A program made the translations under genes and the position numbers. Positions 1-7,481 of a DNA stretch of 31,952 nt are shown one piece after another. The first letter of the stretch is position 1; each line of letters starts with the position of its first letter. The notes beneath the pieces are model-generated. The model was not told the DNA's origin and made no database searches. It worked only from the letters and a program-made list of their open reading frames with translations. Origin of the DNA: a virus; the IMG/VR virus record IMGVR_UViG_3300030102_007046, positions 1 to 31,952 of that record, one strand, 5' to 3'.

Positions 1-166
1 GCTTTCTTTGCTTTCTCAGTATTAGCTACAAACTGTTTTCCTTTACGAGAACCTTCTCGTTTTTTACGATCAGTATCCTCTCTTTCTTTTTTAGAAAGTT
101 TGGCCCATGCTTTTTTGGGGAGGTAACGCTTGGTTGTACCGTCTGATTGGATTGCTTTATCTGCCA
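1..166 (-). CDS. Lys-rich small protein, C-terminus beyond window
   Basis: The start is an ATG at 166 and the frame runs off the left edge after 55 codons. The visible part is very basic and contains YLPKKAWAKLSKKERED followed by RKKREGSRKGKQF. This looks like the C-terminal half of a viral basic-protein family I recall as DUF5872, whose N-terminal half resembles the gene at 2019-2306. The assignment is from memory. It is the last visible gene of the leftward block. Charge suggests nucleic-acid binding or a virion role, but function is unknown. Confidence 0.6.
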
Positions 167-202
167 TTTTTTGAATTTGTTATAAACCTAGTCAAACATT
201 CT

Positions 203-895
203 TTAAAATCGTGGACGTGTAGTATCTATAGGTGACATATTACCAATTGGACTTGGTCCACCTGGCATCATTGGTCCACCCATTCCAGGGGGACCTGGTA
301 TTGGCATAGGCATAGGCCCACCCAACATAGGCATGTGTGGTGGTACCCTTCTGGGTTTTCCATCTATACCTAACTCAATAGAATACTTTTCAGCCCCAGG
401 TGCTTCAAAAACTTTGGGATCAACTGGATTTGTTTTACTAAATCTAATCATTCCTCCATAACCAGGAGGAGGGGTAATGCCTTGATAATCTTTTTGGCCT
501 GGATTGTAATAACCTTCTACACCAATTTTATAACCTTTTTCTGCTGGACCAATAGGTATTGTTGCGTTTCCTTTAATTCCGCCTGTTGTTGGATTATAAG
601 TTGCACCTATATTTGTCCCATAGATATTTCTATAACCTGCTTTAATTGGAAGATCAGTTACATAAGTCGGTTGTGGTCCTTCTATTTCAATAGGTCCTAA
701 TATATTGGGTTCTTTAAGACTTTCTTGTTTTAATTCTGCAGGAGATAACGTACCTTCTAATGCTTCCAAAGGAATTTCCATTGGCATAGGAGGTCTCATG
801 CCATCCATATTACCCACGGCTTGTCCTGGGATTGGACTTGCTTGTGCAATAGTAAAAGGTTTAAATGAACTTAAATGTTGTTGATATGGGTTCAT
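203..895 (-). CDS. Pro/Gly/Met-rich low-complexity protein, probable virion component
   Basis: This 230-residue protein has a middle section with YNPTTGGIKGNATIPIGP-type strands (about residues 88-150), compatible with a beta-rich fold. Its C-terminal third (about 185-225) is a Pro-Met-Gly tract with short repeats such as PMPMPIPGPPG. No enzyme motif is visible. The Pro/Gly tail resembles those of the proteins at 2306-2815 and 2832-3167, so these may be related structural or decoration proteins; that is inference from composition and context. The ATG at 895 is the only sensible start. Confidence 0.7.
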   Translation of the reverse strand: MNPYQQHLSSFKPFTIAQASPIPGQAVGNMDGMRPPMPMEIPLEALEGTLSPAELKQESLKEPNILGPIEIEGPQPTYVTDLPIKAGYRNIYGTNIGATYNPTTGGIKGNATIPIGPAEKGYKIGVEGYYNPGQKDYQGITPPPGYGGMIRFSKTNPVDPKVFEAPGAEKYSIELGIDGKPRRVPPHMPMLGGPMPMPIPGPPGMGGPMMPGGPSPIGNMSPIDTTRPRF

Positions 896-932
896 TTTAT
901 CTACTTTTTTATTATTCTAAATGATTTATCAT

Positions 933-1106
933 TTAACTTTCCGTTTCTAAACATTCAGGCCAGGTTTTTGATTTAAAAAATTCGTGTAAGTTTCTACGTT
1001 CTTGTGCTTGCTCCGGTTTTTGAAAAAATGGATCAGCATACAAACGGTCTATAGCTCCATGATACTGGGAACAACTTAAAGACCAGGCTAGTAAAACTGT
1101 AATCAT
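933..1106 (-). CDS. Small hypothetical protein, 57 aa
   Basis: The ATG overlaps the stop of the upstream 42-codon gene in an ATGA junction, so translation is probably coupled. The N-terminus is hydrophobic (MITVLLAWSLSCSQ), followed by a charged part rich in Glu, Arg and Lys. The hydrophobic stretch is short, and the Ser-Leu-Ser-Cys segment is not a good lipobox. A membrane-associated lysis accessory protein is possible but unsupported. I do not recognise the family. Confidence 0.55.
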   Translation of the reverse strand: MITVLLAWSLSCSQYHGAIDRLYADPFFQKPEQAQERRNLHEFFKSKTWPECLETES

Positions 1107-1231
1107 TTATCCATATATTTTCCTGCAATTTTAATTACGCCTTCGATCTTATCTGCTTGTTCGGCATGCATTTTGGCACTACCACGCAATTGTTTTTGGA
1201 TCTTTTTTAGATCGTTAATTTCTTTTTTCAT
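1103..1231 (-). CDS. Small coiled-coil-like protein, 42 aa
   Basis: This short charged helix-forming protein starts MKKEINDLKKIQKQLRG and has regularly spaced Leu and Ile. It overlaps the next gene by ATGA and the preceding short frame (1228-1317) by ATGA, which supports it as real in a translationally coupled chain. Function is unknown; small coiled-coil proteins in phage late operons can be scaffolding or lysis accessories. Confidence 0.5.
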   Translation of the reverse strand: MKKEINDLKKIQKQLRGSAKMHAEQADKIEGVIKIAGKYMDK

Positions 1232-1317
1232 TGTTGAGTGTTTGTTGTAACTTCTAAAATTTTATCAATAACTTGAGGAGAGTATCCATTGTTCTTTAAT
1301 TCTATTACTTTAAACTT
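1228..1317 (-). CDS. Short coupled frame without a standard start codon
   Basis: An open frame of 29 codons follows the two tandem TAA stops of the LysM gene in the same frame, and ends in TGA overlapping the next ATG (ATGA). The peptide, with IELKNNGYSPQVIDKIL, looks like genuine protein, but I find no ATG, GTG or TTG. It may use a rare start, be made by readthrough of the double stop, or be the remnant of a gene that lost its start. Confidence 0.3.
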   Translation of the reverse strand, partial: KFKVIELKNNGYSPQVIDKILEVTTNTQQ

Positions 1318-1320
1318 TTA

Positions 1321-2022
1321 TTATCTTCGTATTTGTTGTCCGATTTGAATTTGATCAACATTAGCAATCTGGTTTTTACGTGCAAGTTCTTCTACTGTCG
1401 TGCCTAAAAGACTTGCAATAGCTGAAAGAGTATCCCCTGACTTGACTGTATAAGCCTGTGGTTGTGTAATCGTAACAGGACTAGGCAAAACCGGTTGTTG
1501 AAAATCAACATTATGAGTGGTTAGTCCTCTACCTTGCACCGTAGAAAGTAATGCTTCAAATGGTTTGTAAATACCAGCAGTAACGTCACCTCCTTCTAAA
1601 CGCTCTTTTCCTTCTCGTAGTGCTTGCATCGCGGTTTTATTTGTATCGTATTTCTCGCCTTGAATACCAATTACATTACCGGCTGAATCGAACTTAAGAT
1701 TATCTTTTCCTACTGTGCCAAAAGTATATTTAGCACCGATTCCACCTGGAGTAGACATGTCATAGTCTTTATATTCAACAACATCAGAGCCACGTTTTTG
1801 TGCCATCCGATAGGCATCAATCAGACCTTGGCCCATCCTTGGATCAATAGATGTATCTACTCGGTCTCTTCCAACCAGACCTCCAAAAATAGCAGGTAAA
1901 GCTTCTTGAGCTGCTATTCCAAATCCTTGAGCCTTTACGCTTGCGCGGTTTAATAAATCCTGGAAGTTAATCATTTTTTTCTGTCCTTGAGCACGGTTTA
2001 ATAAATCCTGGAAGTTAATCAT
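1321..2022 (-). CDS. LysM-domain protein, probable lysis or virion peptidoglycan-binding protein
   Basis: The protein has 233 residues. A LysM domain covers about residues 189-233, with the motif YTVKSGDTLSAIASLLG; LysM domains bind N-acetylglucosamine-containing glycans such as peptidoglycan. The preceding 150 residues contain no catalytic motif I recognise, so this could be a non-enzymatic wall-binding protein or an unrecognised hydrolase. The N-terminus is duplicated: MINFQDLLNRA occurs at residues 1-11 and again at 17-27, from a 48-base tandem duplication. The first ATG overlaps the upstream stop as ATGA; the second ATG at 1974 also follows an A-run and could be the ancestral or alternative start. 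Confidence 0.85.
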   Translation of the reverse strand: MINFQDLLNRAQGQKKMINFQDLLNRASVKAQGFGIAAQEALPAIFGGLVGRDRVDTSIDPRMGQGLIDAYRMAQKRGSDVVEYKDYDMSTPGGIGAKYTFGTVGKDNLKFDSAGNVIGIQGEKYDTNKTAMQALREGKERLEGGDVTAGIYKPFEALLSTVQGRGLTTHNVDFQQPVLPSPVTITQPQAYTVKSGDTLSAIASLLGTTVEELARKNQIANVDQIQIGQQIRR

Positions 2023-2038
2023 TTTTTGCTGTCCTTAT
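1943..2038. repeat. Tandem duplication, two 48-base units at a gene start
   Basis: Units 1943-1990 and 1991-2038 are nearly identical over about 46 bases, with two mismatches seen in the aligned core. Each unit carries an ATG on the minus strand followed by the same eleven codons. The duplication keeps the frame, adding 16 codons to the LysM protein. Confidence 0.9.
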
Positions 2039-2306
2039 ATTTTTTAGCCGCGCCACGGGATTTCTTGCGCTTTTCATATTCATCTTTTGTCATCCACTTC
2101 TCTTTACCCCATTTCTTTAGATCTTTTTGTTTTTTGCCTTCACCACCTTTATAGCCACCGCCTTTCTTTTTATATTCAGCTGCGACCATCTGTGCTTTAC
2201 GCGCAGACCACTGACCAGGTTTACCACCTTTACTACCAGCTGTAATACGCTTTTTAATTGATTCGCGTAAACCTGGTTTTGTATATTTTGAATCGTCTTG
2301 TGCCAT
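2019..2306 (-). CDS. Small basic protein, DUF5872-like N-terminal half
   Basis: The 95-residue protein contains KPGQWSARKAQMVAAEYKKK and then GGGYKGGEGKKQ, matching my memory of the N-terminal part of DUF5872 proteins found in viruses and environmental genomes. It ends in a Lys-rich tail. The C-terminal part of that family seems to be encoded separately at the left edge of the window. The start overlaps the upstream stop (TAATG) and the stop overlaps the LysM start (ATGA). High positive charge suggests DNA binding or packaging; this is inference. Confidence 0.7.
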   Translation of the reverse strand: MAQDDSKYTKPGLRESIKKRITAGSKGGKPGQWSARKAQMVAAEYKKKGGGYKGGEGKKQKDLKKWGKEKWMTKDEYEKRKKSRGAAKKYKDSKK

Positions 2307-2815
2307 TAGACAAACCCTGGCATTGGTTTAGGGGGTAAACCTCCTCCAGCTGGACCAACTGGTCCATAACCCATACCTGGATACATTTGAATTGGTGTAT
2401 TAGGCCCTTGAGCTGGACCTTGTTCTCCAGCAGGTAACTGAGAAAGAAAATCTGGAAATTGTTTCATTTTCATCAGTTCGCCATAACGCCCAGCTAACCC
2501 TGGGCTAAAAGCAGGATCACCAAAAGCCATTCCTAAAGAACCGGCAATAGATCCTAAAGCTTTACCAACGTTAAAACCTCCTTGGTTATTACCTTGATTA
2601 CCAGGCATCGGAACTGGATAAGGAAGCGGAATAATTTGTGGCGTACCGTCACGGGTAGGATCATACTTAAAAGTATCAAACGAAGGCGGACGTACATTGC
2701 CATATAAGTCCGTAGGGTAAGCTTCTTGATCAGTTAAAAATCCTCGCCCAGGATAATAAGTCCTGGGTATTTCATCCAGTACTATTGGTGGTTCTTTTTG
2801 TCTTGGCATCAACAT
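2306..2815 (-). CDS. Pro/Gly-rich hypothetical virion protein, 169 aa
   Basis: The N-terminal half has PIVLDEIPRTYYPGRGF and similar extended, aromatic- and Pro-rich sequence. The second half includes GKALGSIAGSLGMAFGDPAF, a glycine-spaced hydrophobic stretch, then a Gly/Pro/Met-rich tail. An alternative ATG lies two codons downstream of the first. Composition and position within the late block suggest a structural protein. No family is recognised. Confidence 0.65.
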   Translation of the reverse strand: MLMPRQKEPPIVLDEIPRTYYPGRGFLTDQEAYPTDLYGNVRPPSFDTFKYDPTRDGTPQIIPLPYPVPMPGNQGNNQGGFNVGKALGSIAGSLGMAFGDPAFSPGLAGRYGELMKMKQFPDFLSQLPAGEQGPAQGPNTPIQMYPGMGYGPVGPAGGGLPPKPMPGFV

Positions 2816-2831
2816 TAGAACTATCCCCGAA

Positions 2832-3167
2832 TTAAAAAACTTTTTTAATTGTCATCGGATCAATTAAGCTTCCGGCCATTCCCATGCCTAAACCGCCAGC
2901 ATTACCCATTTGAGTACCACCAGTCATTGAACCAAGGAAACCACCAAAAGGATTAGCAGCAATGGCACCTGCTAAACCCATAGATTTATCCATTTTGAGT
3001 TTGTCAACAATATCTTTATTAATACCACCAATTTGACCTACAGCTCCTAAAGGAAACTGAGAAGCTAAGCCTCCCGAATTACCAATAAAACCACCTTGCA
3101 CAGATGGAGCCATGGGGCCAAGACTACCGCCGCCACCTAAAACACTACCTGCAATTCCGCCTAACAT
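2832..3167 (-). CDS. Glycine-rich hydrophobic protein, 111 aa
   Basis: This protein is dominated by Gly, Ala and Met, with glycine-zipper-like stretches near the N-terminus (GGIAGSVLGGGG) and in the second half (AGAIAANPFGGFLGSMTGG). Such proteins in phage late operons may insert in membranes or form parts of the ejection apparatus. No catalytic motif is seen. It follows the AbrB-like gene after a short gap. Confidence 0.65.
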   Translation of the reverse strand: MLGGIAGSVLGGGGSLGPMAPSVQGGFIGNSGGLASQFPLGAVGQIGGINKDIVDKLKMDKSMGLAGAIAANPFGGFLGSMTGGTQMGNAGGLGMGMAGSLIDPMTIKKVF

Positions 3168-3185
3168 ATCAAATAAAGCTTTTCA

Positions 3186-3365
3186 TTATTCTAACGGTTC
3201 ATAACCTCCATCTCCATTTAACCGTTGAAGAACAATACCGTCTCCTTTTAAATCCCAGGTTAACAAATCACTCATTTGCCAACCCAAGGTTTCAATTATT
3301 TCTTCTGGTAAAGGTATAATTAAATTACCATTTTGGTCTTCTTCCAGCTCAACGTAATAGCTCAT
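3186..3365 (-). CDS. AbrB/SpoVT-like small protein, 59 aa
   Basis: The segment IIPLPEEIIETLGWQMSDLL followed by DGIVLQRL has the shape of a SpoVT/AbrB swapped-hairpin domain: a strand, a Pro-Leu-Pro turn, a short helix ending in Leu-Gly-Trp, then a strand pair. Similar small proteins are common in cyanophages as I recall. It may be a transcription or host-takeover factor, though the domain is also used in non-DNA-binding roles. The start overlaps the upstream stop as ATGA. Confidence 0.65.
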   Translation of the reverse strand: MSYYVELEEDQNGNLIIPLPEEIIETLGWQMSDLLTWDLKGDGIVLQRLNGDGGYEPLE

Positions 3366-3586
3366 TTGGAAAATAATCTTTCCACAAGTTTATCAAGCTT
3401 AGTATTAATTTCGCGAAATTCTGTATTCATTTTTTCTATCTCACGTATATAGTCTTGCTTTAAAACATATTCAAGAGGCATTCGATCAATACGATCTTCC
3501 AAGGCACGCATTCTTCCGAATACCTTGGTTGTCATCCAACCGCCCCCAGTAACTAAAGCAATTCCTAATGCAACTAATTGCTCCAT
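3362..3586 (-). CDS. Holin-like small membrane protein with coiled coil
   Basis: The 74-residue protein has one N-terminal membrane segment (about residues 4-22, LVALGIALVTGGGW) followed by a charged helical region with regularly spaced hydrophobic residues (about 45-72). This layout fits a single-span holin or a spanin-like accessory, and genes of this kind often lie next to the terminase in T7-like phages. The family is not recognised by sequence; lysis function is inferred from topology and neighbourhood. Confidence 0.6.
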   Translation of the reverse strand: MEQLVALGIALVTGGGWMTTKVFGRMRALEDRIDRMPLEYVLKQDYIREIEKMNTEFREINTKLDKLVERLFSK

Positions 3587-3622
3587 TATTAATTGTGTAT
3601 TTAATGAGTATTTAAATCCTAT

Positions 3623-5149
3623 TTAGAAGTCTACTTGAAGTTTCCCTCGCTTCATTAAACCGTTAACTAACCACACTAAAGCGTCAACACAGTCATCATG
3701 AGAACTTACTCCAAAATTTGTTAGCTCTTCAAACATATTTGTAAAGTTACGATATCTGTTAAATACAATCTTTCGATCTTCAAACATTCCCATAATTCCA
3801 CGGAAACGTGCAAGTTTATCTGAACGAAAACCTTTTACAGGATGCCAAATTAAGTTATATAGATTCTCTTGCTGGAGACAAACACGTTTAAAGTCTGCTT
3901 CTAAAGAAGCTTGATACTGTACAGCTTCTGACCAAATATCACACGTCGAATATGTTGGAAAATACAGGCCGTCGTCTTGACGGCCAATAACTGACCAGTC
4001 ATTAAGTAATTCTTTCATTGCATCTAACTTTTCTAGATTGCCCATTACACGCAATCGTCTGTAATCAATAATATGAATTTTGTCTCCTATGCGCCCACCT
4101 AGAACCATAACTGTATAGTCATTCTTTTCTTTAACACCTGCTGATAAGTCAACACCAATGCCAAGACAATCAAACTCAGTGGCAATCTCAGCCTTAACTA
4201 ATAACTCTGGTGCCAAAGACAGTTCATTTTGCCTGACGATTTGATTCATGTATTGAAAAGAAAAAGCAATAGGAGCTTGCCGCTTTTTCTCCTTGAGATA
4301 ATCTAAACTCCACATGTCGGGCCAATATGACTCTTCTTCGCCTGTCTCCGGGTTATTTAAGATCGCTGATAGGACGATTTGCGTCCAATTGTTCTGCGGA
4401 CAAAACGTTGTTGCATGAATATCATCATGACGGAATCGTGTCCCCAGGCAAATCGCACGGCCTCCTTCAAACATCGTCGGCGCAATCACAGCATTCCAGT
4501 TATCCTGCATCATCTTGCGGATGTCTGGGTTGCCAATATCTGCGGCAGATTTCACCGGGTCATCGATTATCACGAGATGAGATCGTTTACTGGTCACTGA
4601 ACCTTTAAGACCAGCGGCACATAAAGTAAATTGTTCTTCACCTGTTGTATCAATACCTGCAAACTTATGATCAATAGACCAGTATTCGTTACTGGTTACA
4701 TTTTTTAAAAGTTTGACTGTAGGAAATACGTTTTGAAATTTTTTAGATTCAATAATACGTTTAATCGTGGCAGATTTAGAACGTGCAATATCAACTGTAT
4801 AACTGAGGTACAGAATTTGTAACGGTTTTTTTAGTGTAGTATGAACACCAATTGCCCATGCTGTATACAAACCAAGAACAGTACTTTTAGCAGATCCCCG
4901 TGGACCTAATAAATCAATATTTGGCCCTGCAATTCTTAAAAGACAAGAGCTATCTTCGTTTGTAACTAACTGACGGTGCCAATCTTTATGATGTTCTGCT
5001 GGAACTTTATCAGCTACATATTCACAAAAGAAACCAAAATCGTTTCTTGCTTTTTCAAATAATTCTTCTTGATCTGACTTGCGTAATCGATGATTAGCAG
5101 CAGCTGCTTTAGCATTACGTCGATACGCAAGATGCAGATGAGAAGACAC
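3623..5149 (-). CDS. terL: Terminase large subunit (packaging ATPase-nuclease)
   Basis: At 508 residues it fits the usual 450-600 range of phage large terminases, which pump and cut DNA during head filling. The Walker A motif GPRGSAKST is at residues 82-90, Walker B LVIIDDP at 192-198, and a coupling-motif-like CLGTRF at 234-239. The RNase H-like nuclease begins at GVDLSAG (Asp334), and the C-terminal acidic cluster HDDCVDALVWLV holds likely metal-binding Asp residues near 485-490. It lies downstream of a candidate small subunit and upstream of a holin-like gene, an order similar to T7-like phages. Which packaging class it belongs to cannot be judged by eye. Confidence 0.92.
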   Translation of the reverse strand: MSSHLHLAYRRNAKAAAANHRLRKSDQEELFEKARNDFGFFCEYVADKVPAEHHKDWHRQLVTNEDSSCLLRIAGPNIDLLGPRGSAKSTVLGLYTAWAIGVHTTLKKPLQILYLSYTVDIARSKSATIKRIIESKKFQNVFPTVKLLKNVTSNEYWSIDHKFAGIDTTGEEQFTLCAAGLKGSVTSKRSHLVIIDDPVKSAADIGNPDIRKMMQDNWNAVIAPTMFEGGRAICLGTRFRHDDIHATTFCPQNNWTQIVLSAILNNPETGEEESYWPDMWSLDYLKEKKRQAPIAFSFQYMNQIVRQNELSLAPELLVKAEIATEFDCLGIGVDLSAGVKEKNDYTVMVLGGRIGDKIHIIDYRRLRVMGNLEKLDAMKELLNDWSVIGRQDDGLYFPTYSTCDIWSEAVQYQASLEADFKRVCLQQENLYNLIWHPVKGFRSDKLARFRGIMGMFEDRKIVFNRYRNFTNMFEELTNFGVSSHDDCVDALVWLVNGLMKRGKLQVDF

Positions 5150-5179
5150 GTTTATAACAGGTACTAGATAAATAGTACT

Positions 5180-5359
5180 CTATTTTTTATCTTTATGTTT
5201 CTTAGCAGCTTTAGCAGATTTCAAGCCTTTTTTAGCCATTTCTTCTGCTTTCTTTCCTTTATCATTTTCTTCTTTTTTATTACTGGAATTGTCCTCATCA
5301 CCTTTATTTTTTTTCTTGAAATATTCAAGAAGTTGAGGTGGCATTTTTTTCTTAGCCAT
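5180..5359 (-). CDS. Small Lys-rich protein, 59 aa
   Basis: The sequence begins MAKKKMPPQLLEYFKKKNKG and is mostly Lys, Glu and Asp after that. The PP-LLEYFKKK opening is one I associate with small cyanophage late proteins, but no function is known to me. It sits three bases after the preceding gene's stop and just before the large terminase. Confidence 0.6.
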   Translation of the reverse strand: MAKKKMPPQLLEYFKKKNKGDEDNSSNKKEENDKGKKAEEMAKKGLKSAKAAKKHKDKK

Positions 5360-5362
5360 TTA

Positions 5363-5518
5363 TCAAGACCGTTTGTTTAAAAAACGTTGAAAGAGTTCAG
5401 GATCAACGTCTTCTTCTACTACAGGAACACCTGTAAAAGGATCAGAAGTTAACTCTGCATTTCTCCGATTACTGGCAATTACTTCCAATAAATTAGCTGG
5501 AGTTTCTTGGTCAAACAT
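5363..5518 (-). CDS. Small acidic hypothetical protein, 51 aa
   Basis: The protein starts MFDQETPANLLEVIASNRRN and ends with a helix-like FQRFLNKR. A Pro-Phe-Thr-Gly turn lies in the middle. It is in line with the terminase genes and closely spaced on both sides. No family is recognised. Confidence 0.55.
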   Translation of the reverse strand: MFDQETPANLLEVIASNRRNAELTSDPFTGVPVVEEDVDPELFQRFLNKRS

Positions 5519-5531
5519 TTATATAAAAATT

Positions 5532-6077
5532 TTATTCTTCAAATTGTATTTTAGCCCATATAGACATTCCTGCTTCAGATAAAGGGCCTTCAATAGGATC
5601 ATCTTTAAATACAGAAGTTAATTCACGCAGTGCACGATCAGCACCTGCAAGTAACAAACCTTTTCTATCTTTAGAAGATACAAAAGAATCTACTTGTGCA
5701 ATTGTACCTCGCAGTTCTTTTTGCATTTGTGCGATACGTGCTACACCAGCATCACGCTTTACTGTAAAATTTTCAATGTCTTCTCGTAATTTACGAATAT
5801 CTTCTTGCATTTCATTAATTTCGTGCAAAAGAACTTTTAAATGATTTGGCTTAGGATATACAGCATTAACCCAATCATCAACACAGATAATACTACCGTC
5901 ATAACCAATAAATTTAGCGTATAAATAAACTTGGATCGGAGAAAAAGTATCTTCTGCAAATGCATTAAAAGATTCTCTTGACGCGCTATCTAAATTATCT
6001 AACCAATGCTGAAACGTTTTTACATTGATATCAGAATCGATATGCTTTCTGGGATTGTTTGTAGTCTCTTTCTTCAT
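5532..6077 (-). CDS. Candidate terminase small subunit
   Basis: This is a roughly 181-residue protein when started at the internal ATG (6077); the frame is open upstream to an ATG at 6128 (198 residues). It has an N-terminal helical part (HWLDNLDSASRESFNAFAED) and a long charged helix, about INEMQEDIRKLREDIENFTV, typical of an oligomerising coiled coil. That pattern and the position two small genes ahead of terL suggest the DNA-recognition subunit of the terminase. No sequence motif proves it. It overlaps the upstream gene by 47 bases even with the later start, which is unusual here. Confidence 0.5.
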   Translation of the reverse strand: MKKETTNNPRKHIDSDINVKTFQHWLDNLDSASRESFNAFAEDTFSPIQVYLYAKFIGYDGSIICVDDWVNAVYPKPNHLKVLLHEINEMQEDIRKLREDIENFTVKRDAGVARIAQMQKELRGTIAQVDSFVSSKDRKGLLLAGADRALRELTSVFKDDPIEGPLSEAGMSIWAKIQFEE

Positions 6078-6261
6078 CCTTTTCTCGGAAAGCTTGTTGT
6101 TGACGGTCGGTTTTACGTTCTTGGTCACCGGCCTCTTTCATCTTACCAATAGAAAAGTCATATGCAATTTGAGCAGCTTGCTTATATTTATCTGCGTCAA
6201 ACCAGTCGTCATCATCATATGTCTTATCTACATCATCTGAACTTTTAAAACTAGAAGTCAT
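6031..6261 (-). CDS. Small charged protein, 76 aa
   Basis: The N-terminus is very acidic (SSDDVDKTYDDDDWFDADKY), while the C-terminal half is rich in Arg, Lys, Gln and Glu and probably helical. It is the first gene after an extended -10 promoter candidate (6286-6311). Its 3' end overlaps the following gene in another frame. Function is unknown; the acidic-then-basic design could suit a scaffold or DNA mimic, but that is speculative. Confidence 0.55.
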   Translation of the reverse strand: MTSSFKSSDDVDKTYDDDDWFDADKYKQAAQIAYDFSIGKMKEAGDQERKTDRQQQAFREKDEERDYKQSQKAYRF

Positions 6262-6285
6262 TGTTTACTACCTAACAATAATTTA

Positions 6286-6311
6286 AGTATAACAGTGGCT
6301 GTTAATAAGAC
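6286..6311 (-). promoter_or_regulatory. Candidate extended -10 promoter for terminase genes
   Basis: On the minus strand a TG dinucleotide, one spacer base and TATACT form a good extended -10 (bases 6294-6286). A recognisable -35 is absent; the best hexamer at the right distance, ATGTCT, is poor. It lies in the 64-base gap before the gene starting at 6261, the only sizeable gap in this part of the block. It could drive a separate transcript for the terminase region. Confidence 0.4.
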
Positions 6312-6325
6312 ATTGCGTTTATTGT

Positions 6326-6817
6326 TTACCAGAAACCACTGACTAAAGAACCATAAATAGAGGCATCGCGTGTAATAGCAGCTACTTCTGCCTTTCCACT
6401 ATTAATAATACTCTGAAGTTTATTTGCATTTGCTGCATCAAGATTCCGTAATTCAATCTCTCTAATCCTGTCAAGTTCGAAATTAGTTAAACCATCAGAA
6501 TTTTTAAAAAAATCTGAACCTTTTTTATTGAACCCTTTTCCTCCTTTTCCTCCTCCTCCTTTCCCTTTATCACCCTTACCTCCACCACCTTTGTTGAGTA
6601 TTGCTTTTAACCTATCAATAGTTGATTTGGTAACATCACCTGTTTTATAATCTTGTTCTTCAAACCATCCACTATCGTAGTAATCAATAACATCCTCAGG
6701 TTCAGCACCTCTATCTACCATCATGCGGATGTCTAATCCGCTAATCCTTGCGACATCTCTATCAGAACCTGCACCATATTTCTTAGCTTTCCAGTCTTCA
6801 ATAATTTCGTAACTCAT
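6326..6817 (-). CDS. Hypothetical protein with Gly/Lys linker, 163 aa
   Basis: The N-terminal 75 residues look folded (AKKYGAGSDRDVARISGLDI). A low-complexity Gly-Lys tract follows (about residues 76-97, repeated GGGGKG and KGGKG), then a helical C-terminus. The linker would join two domains or bind DNA. The start overlaps the upstream stop in ATGA. No family is recognised; a virion role is inferred from position. Confidence 0.6.
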   Translation of the reverse strand: MSYEIIEDWKAKKYGAGSDRDVARISGLDIRMMVDRGAEPEDVIDYYDSGWFEEQDYKTGDVTKSTIDRLKAILNKGGGGKGDKGKGGGGKGGKGFNKKGSDFFKNSDGLTNFELDRIREIELRNLDAANANKLQSIINSGKAEVAAITRDASIYGSLVSGFW

Positions 6818-7479
6818 GACTTAGCCCCCAATTTTTTAAGGTAGTTTTTGCTAAATTCTGCACTTTTAGCACCAATATCTTTAAATGCTCTAGCAGCTTT
6901 AGCTCCTTTTTTACCCGTACCAAAAGCGGCAAATTCACCAGTTAAATTACCTTTTTTATCTCGTAAAGCACGACCATAATATGATTCTTTTGCAGTAATC
7001 TCTGGTGTTTTATATTTATTCATTCCTTCTAAGGAAGTAGCCATACGGCCTTGAATAAAATTACTTAATTCAGTAGCACTTCCTGTTTTACCCATAGATT
7101 GGGCTAACGTTTTATATGCCTTTAAATCATCTTTATTTAAATCACGGAAAAAATTGCTTTGCGCAGCACCTTGAATAATCTCTTTTTGATCTTCTTTTGG
7201 CAGTTCGTAGTTTAAAAACTTACTAAATTTTTTTGAAGTATAAAAATCACTATTACCAGGAAGACGACTATCTAGGAAAGCCGACGCAGTTTCTCTATCT
7301 AAATTCCCCTTAGTTAAAGCATCATAAATTATATTTGCAAACTCTCTAGTTTCACCACGACTTTCAATAAAAGTTTGATCAGCGTAATTGATAAAAGGTT
7401 TTAGAGAATCCGGAGTTTCATAGTCAATTTTAGGTGCACTCGGAGTCTTTGGTTTACCAAATAAAAAATCAAGTACCAT
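6814..7479 (-). CDS. Hypothetical virion-associated protein, 221 aa
   Basis: The protein begins MVLDFLFGKPKTPSAPKIDY, a hydrophobic opening followed by a Pro-rich linker, as often seen in phage internal virion proteins that start with a short membrane-active peptide. The remainder is soluble and helical (about residues 45-175), with a basic C-terminus. It sits two bases after the preceding gene's stop and overlaps the next by ATGA. Assignment as an ejection or internal protein rests on context. Confidence 0.55.
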   Translation of the reverse strand: MVLDFLFGKPKTPSAPKIDYETPDSLKPFINYADQTFIESRGETREFANIIYDALTKGNLDRETASAFLDSRLPGNSDFYTSKKFSKFLNYELPKEDQKEIIQGAAQSNFFRDLNKDDLKAYKTLAQSMGKTGSATELSNFIQGRMATSLEGMNKYKTPEITAKESYYGRALRDKKGNLTGEFAAFGTGKKGAKAARAFKDIGAKSAEFSKNYLKKLGAKS

Positions 7480-7481
7480 GA

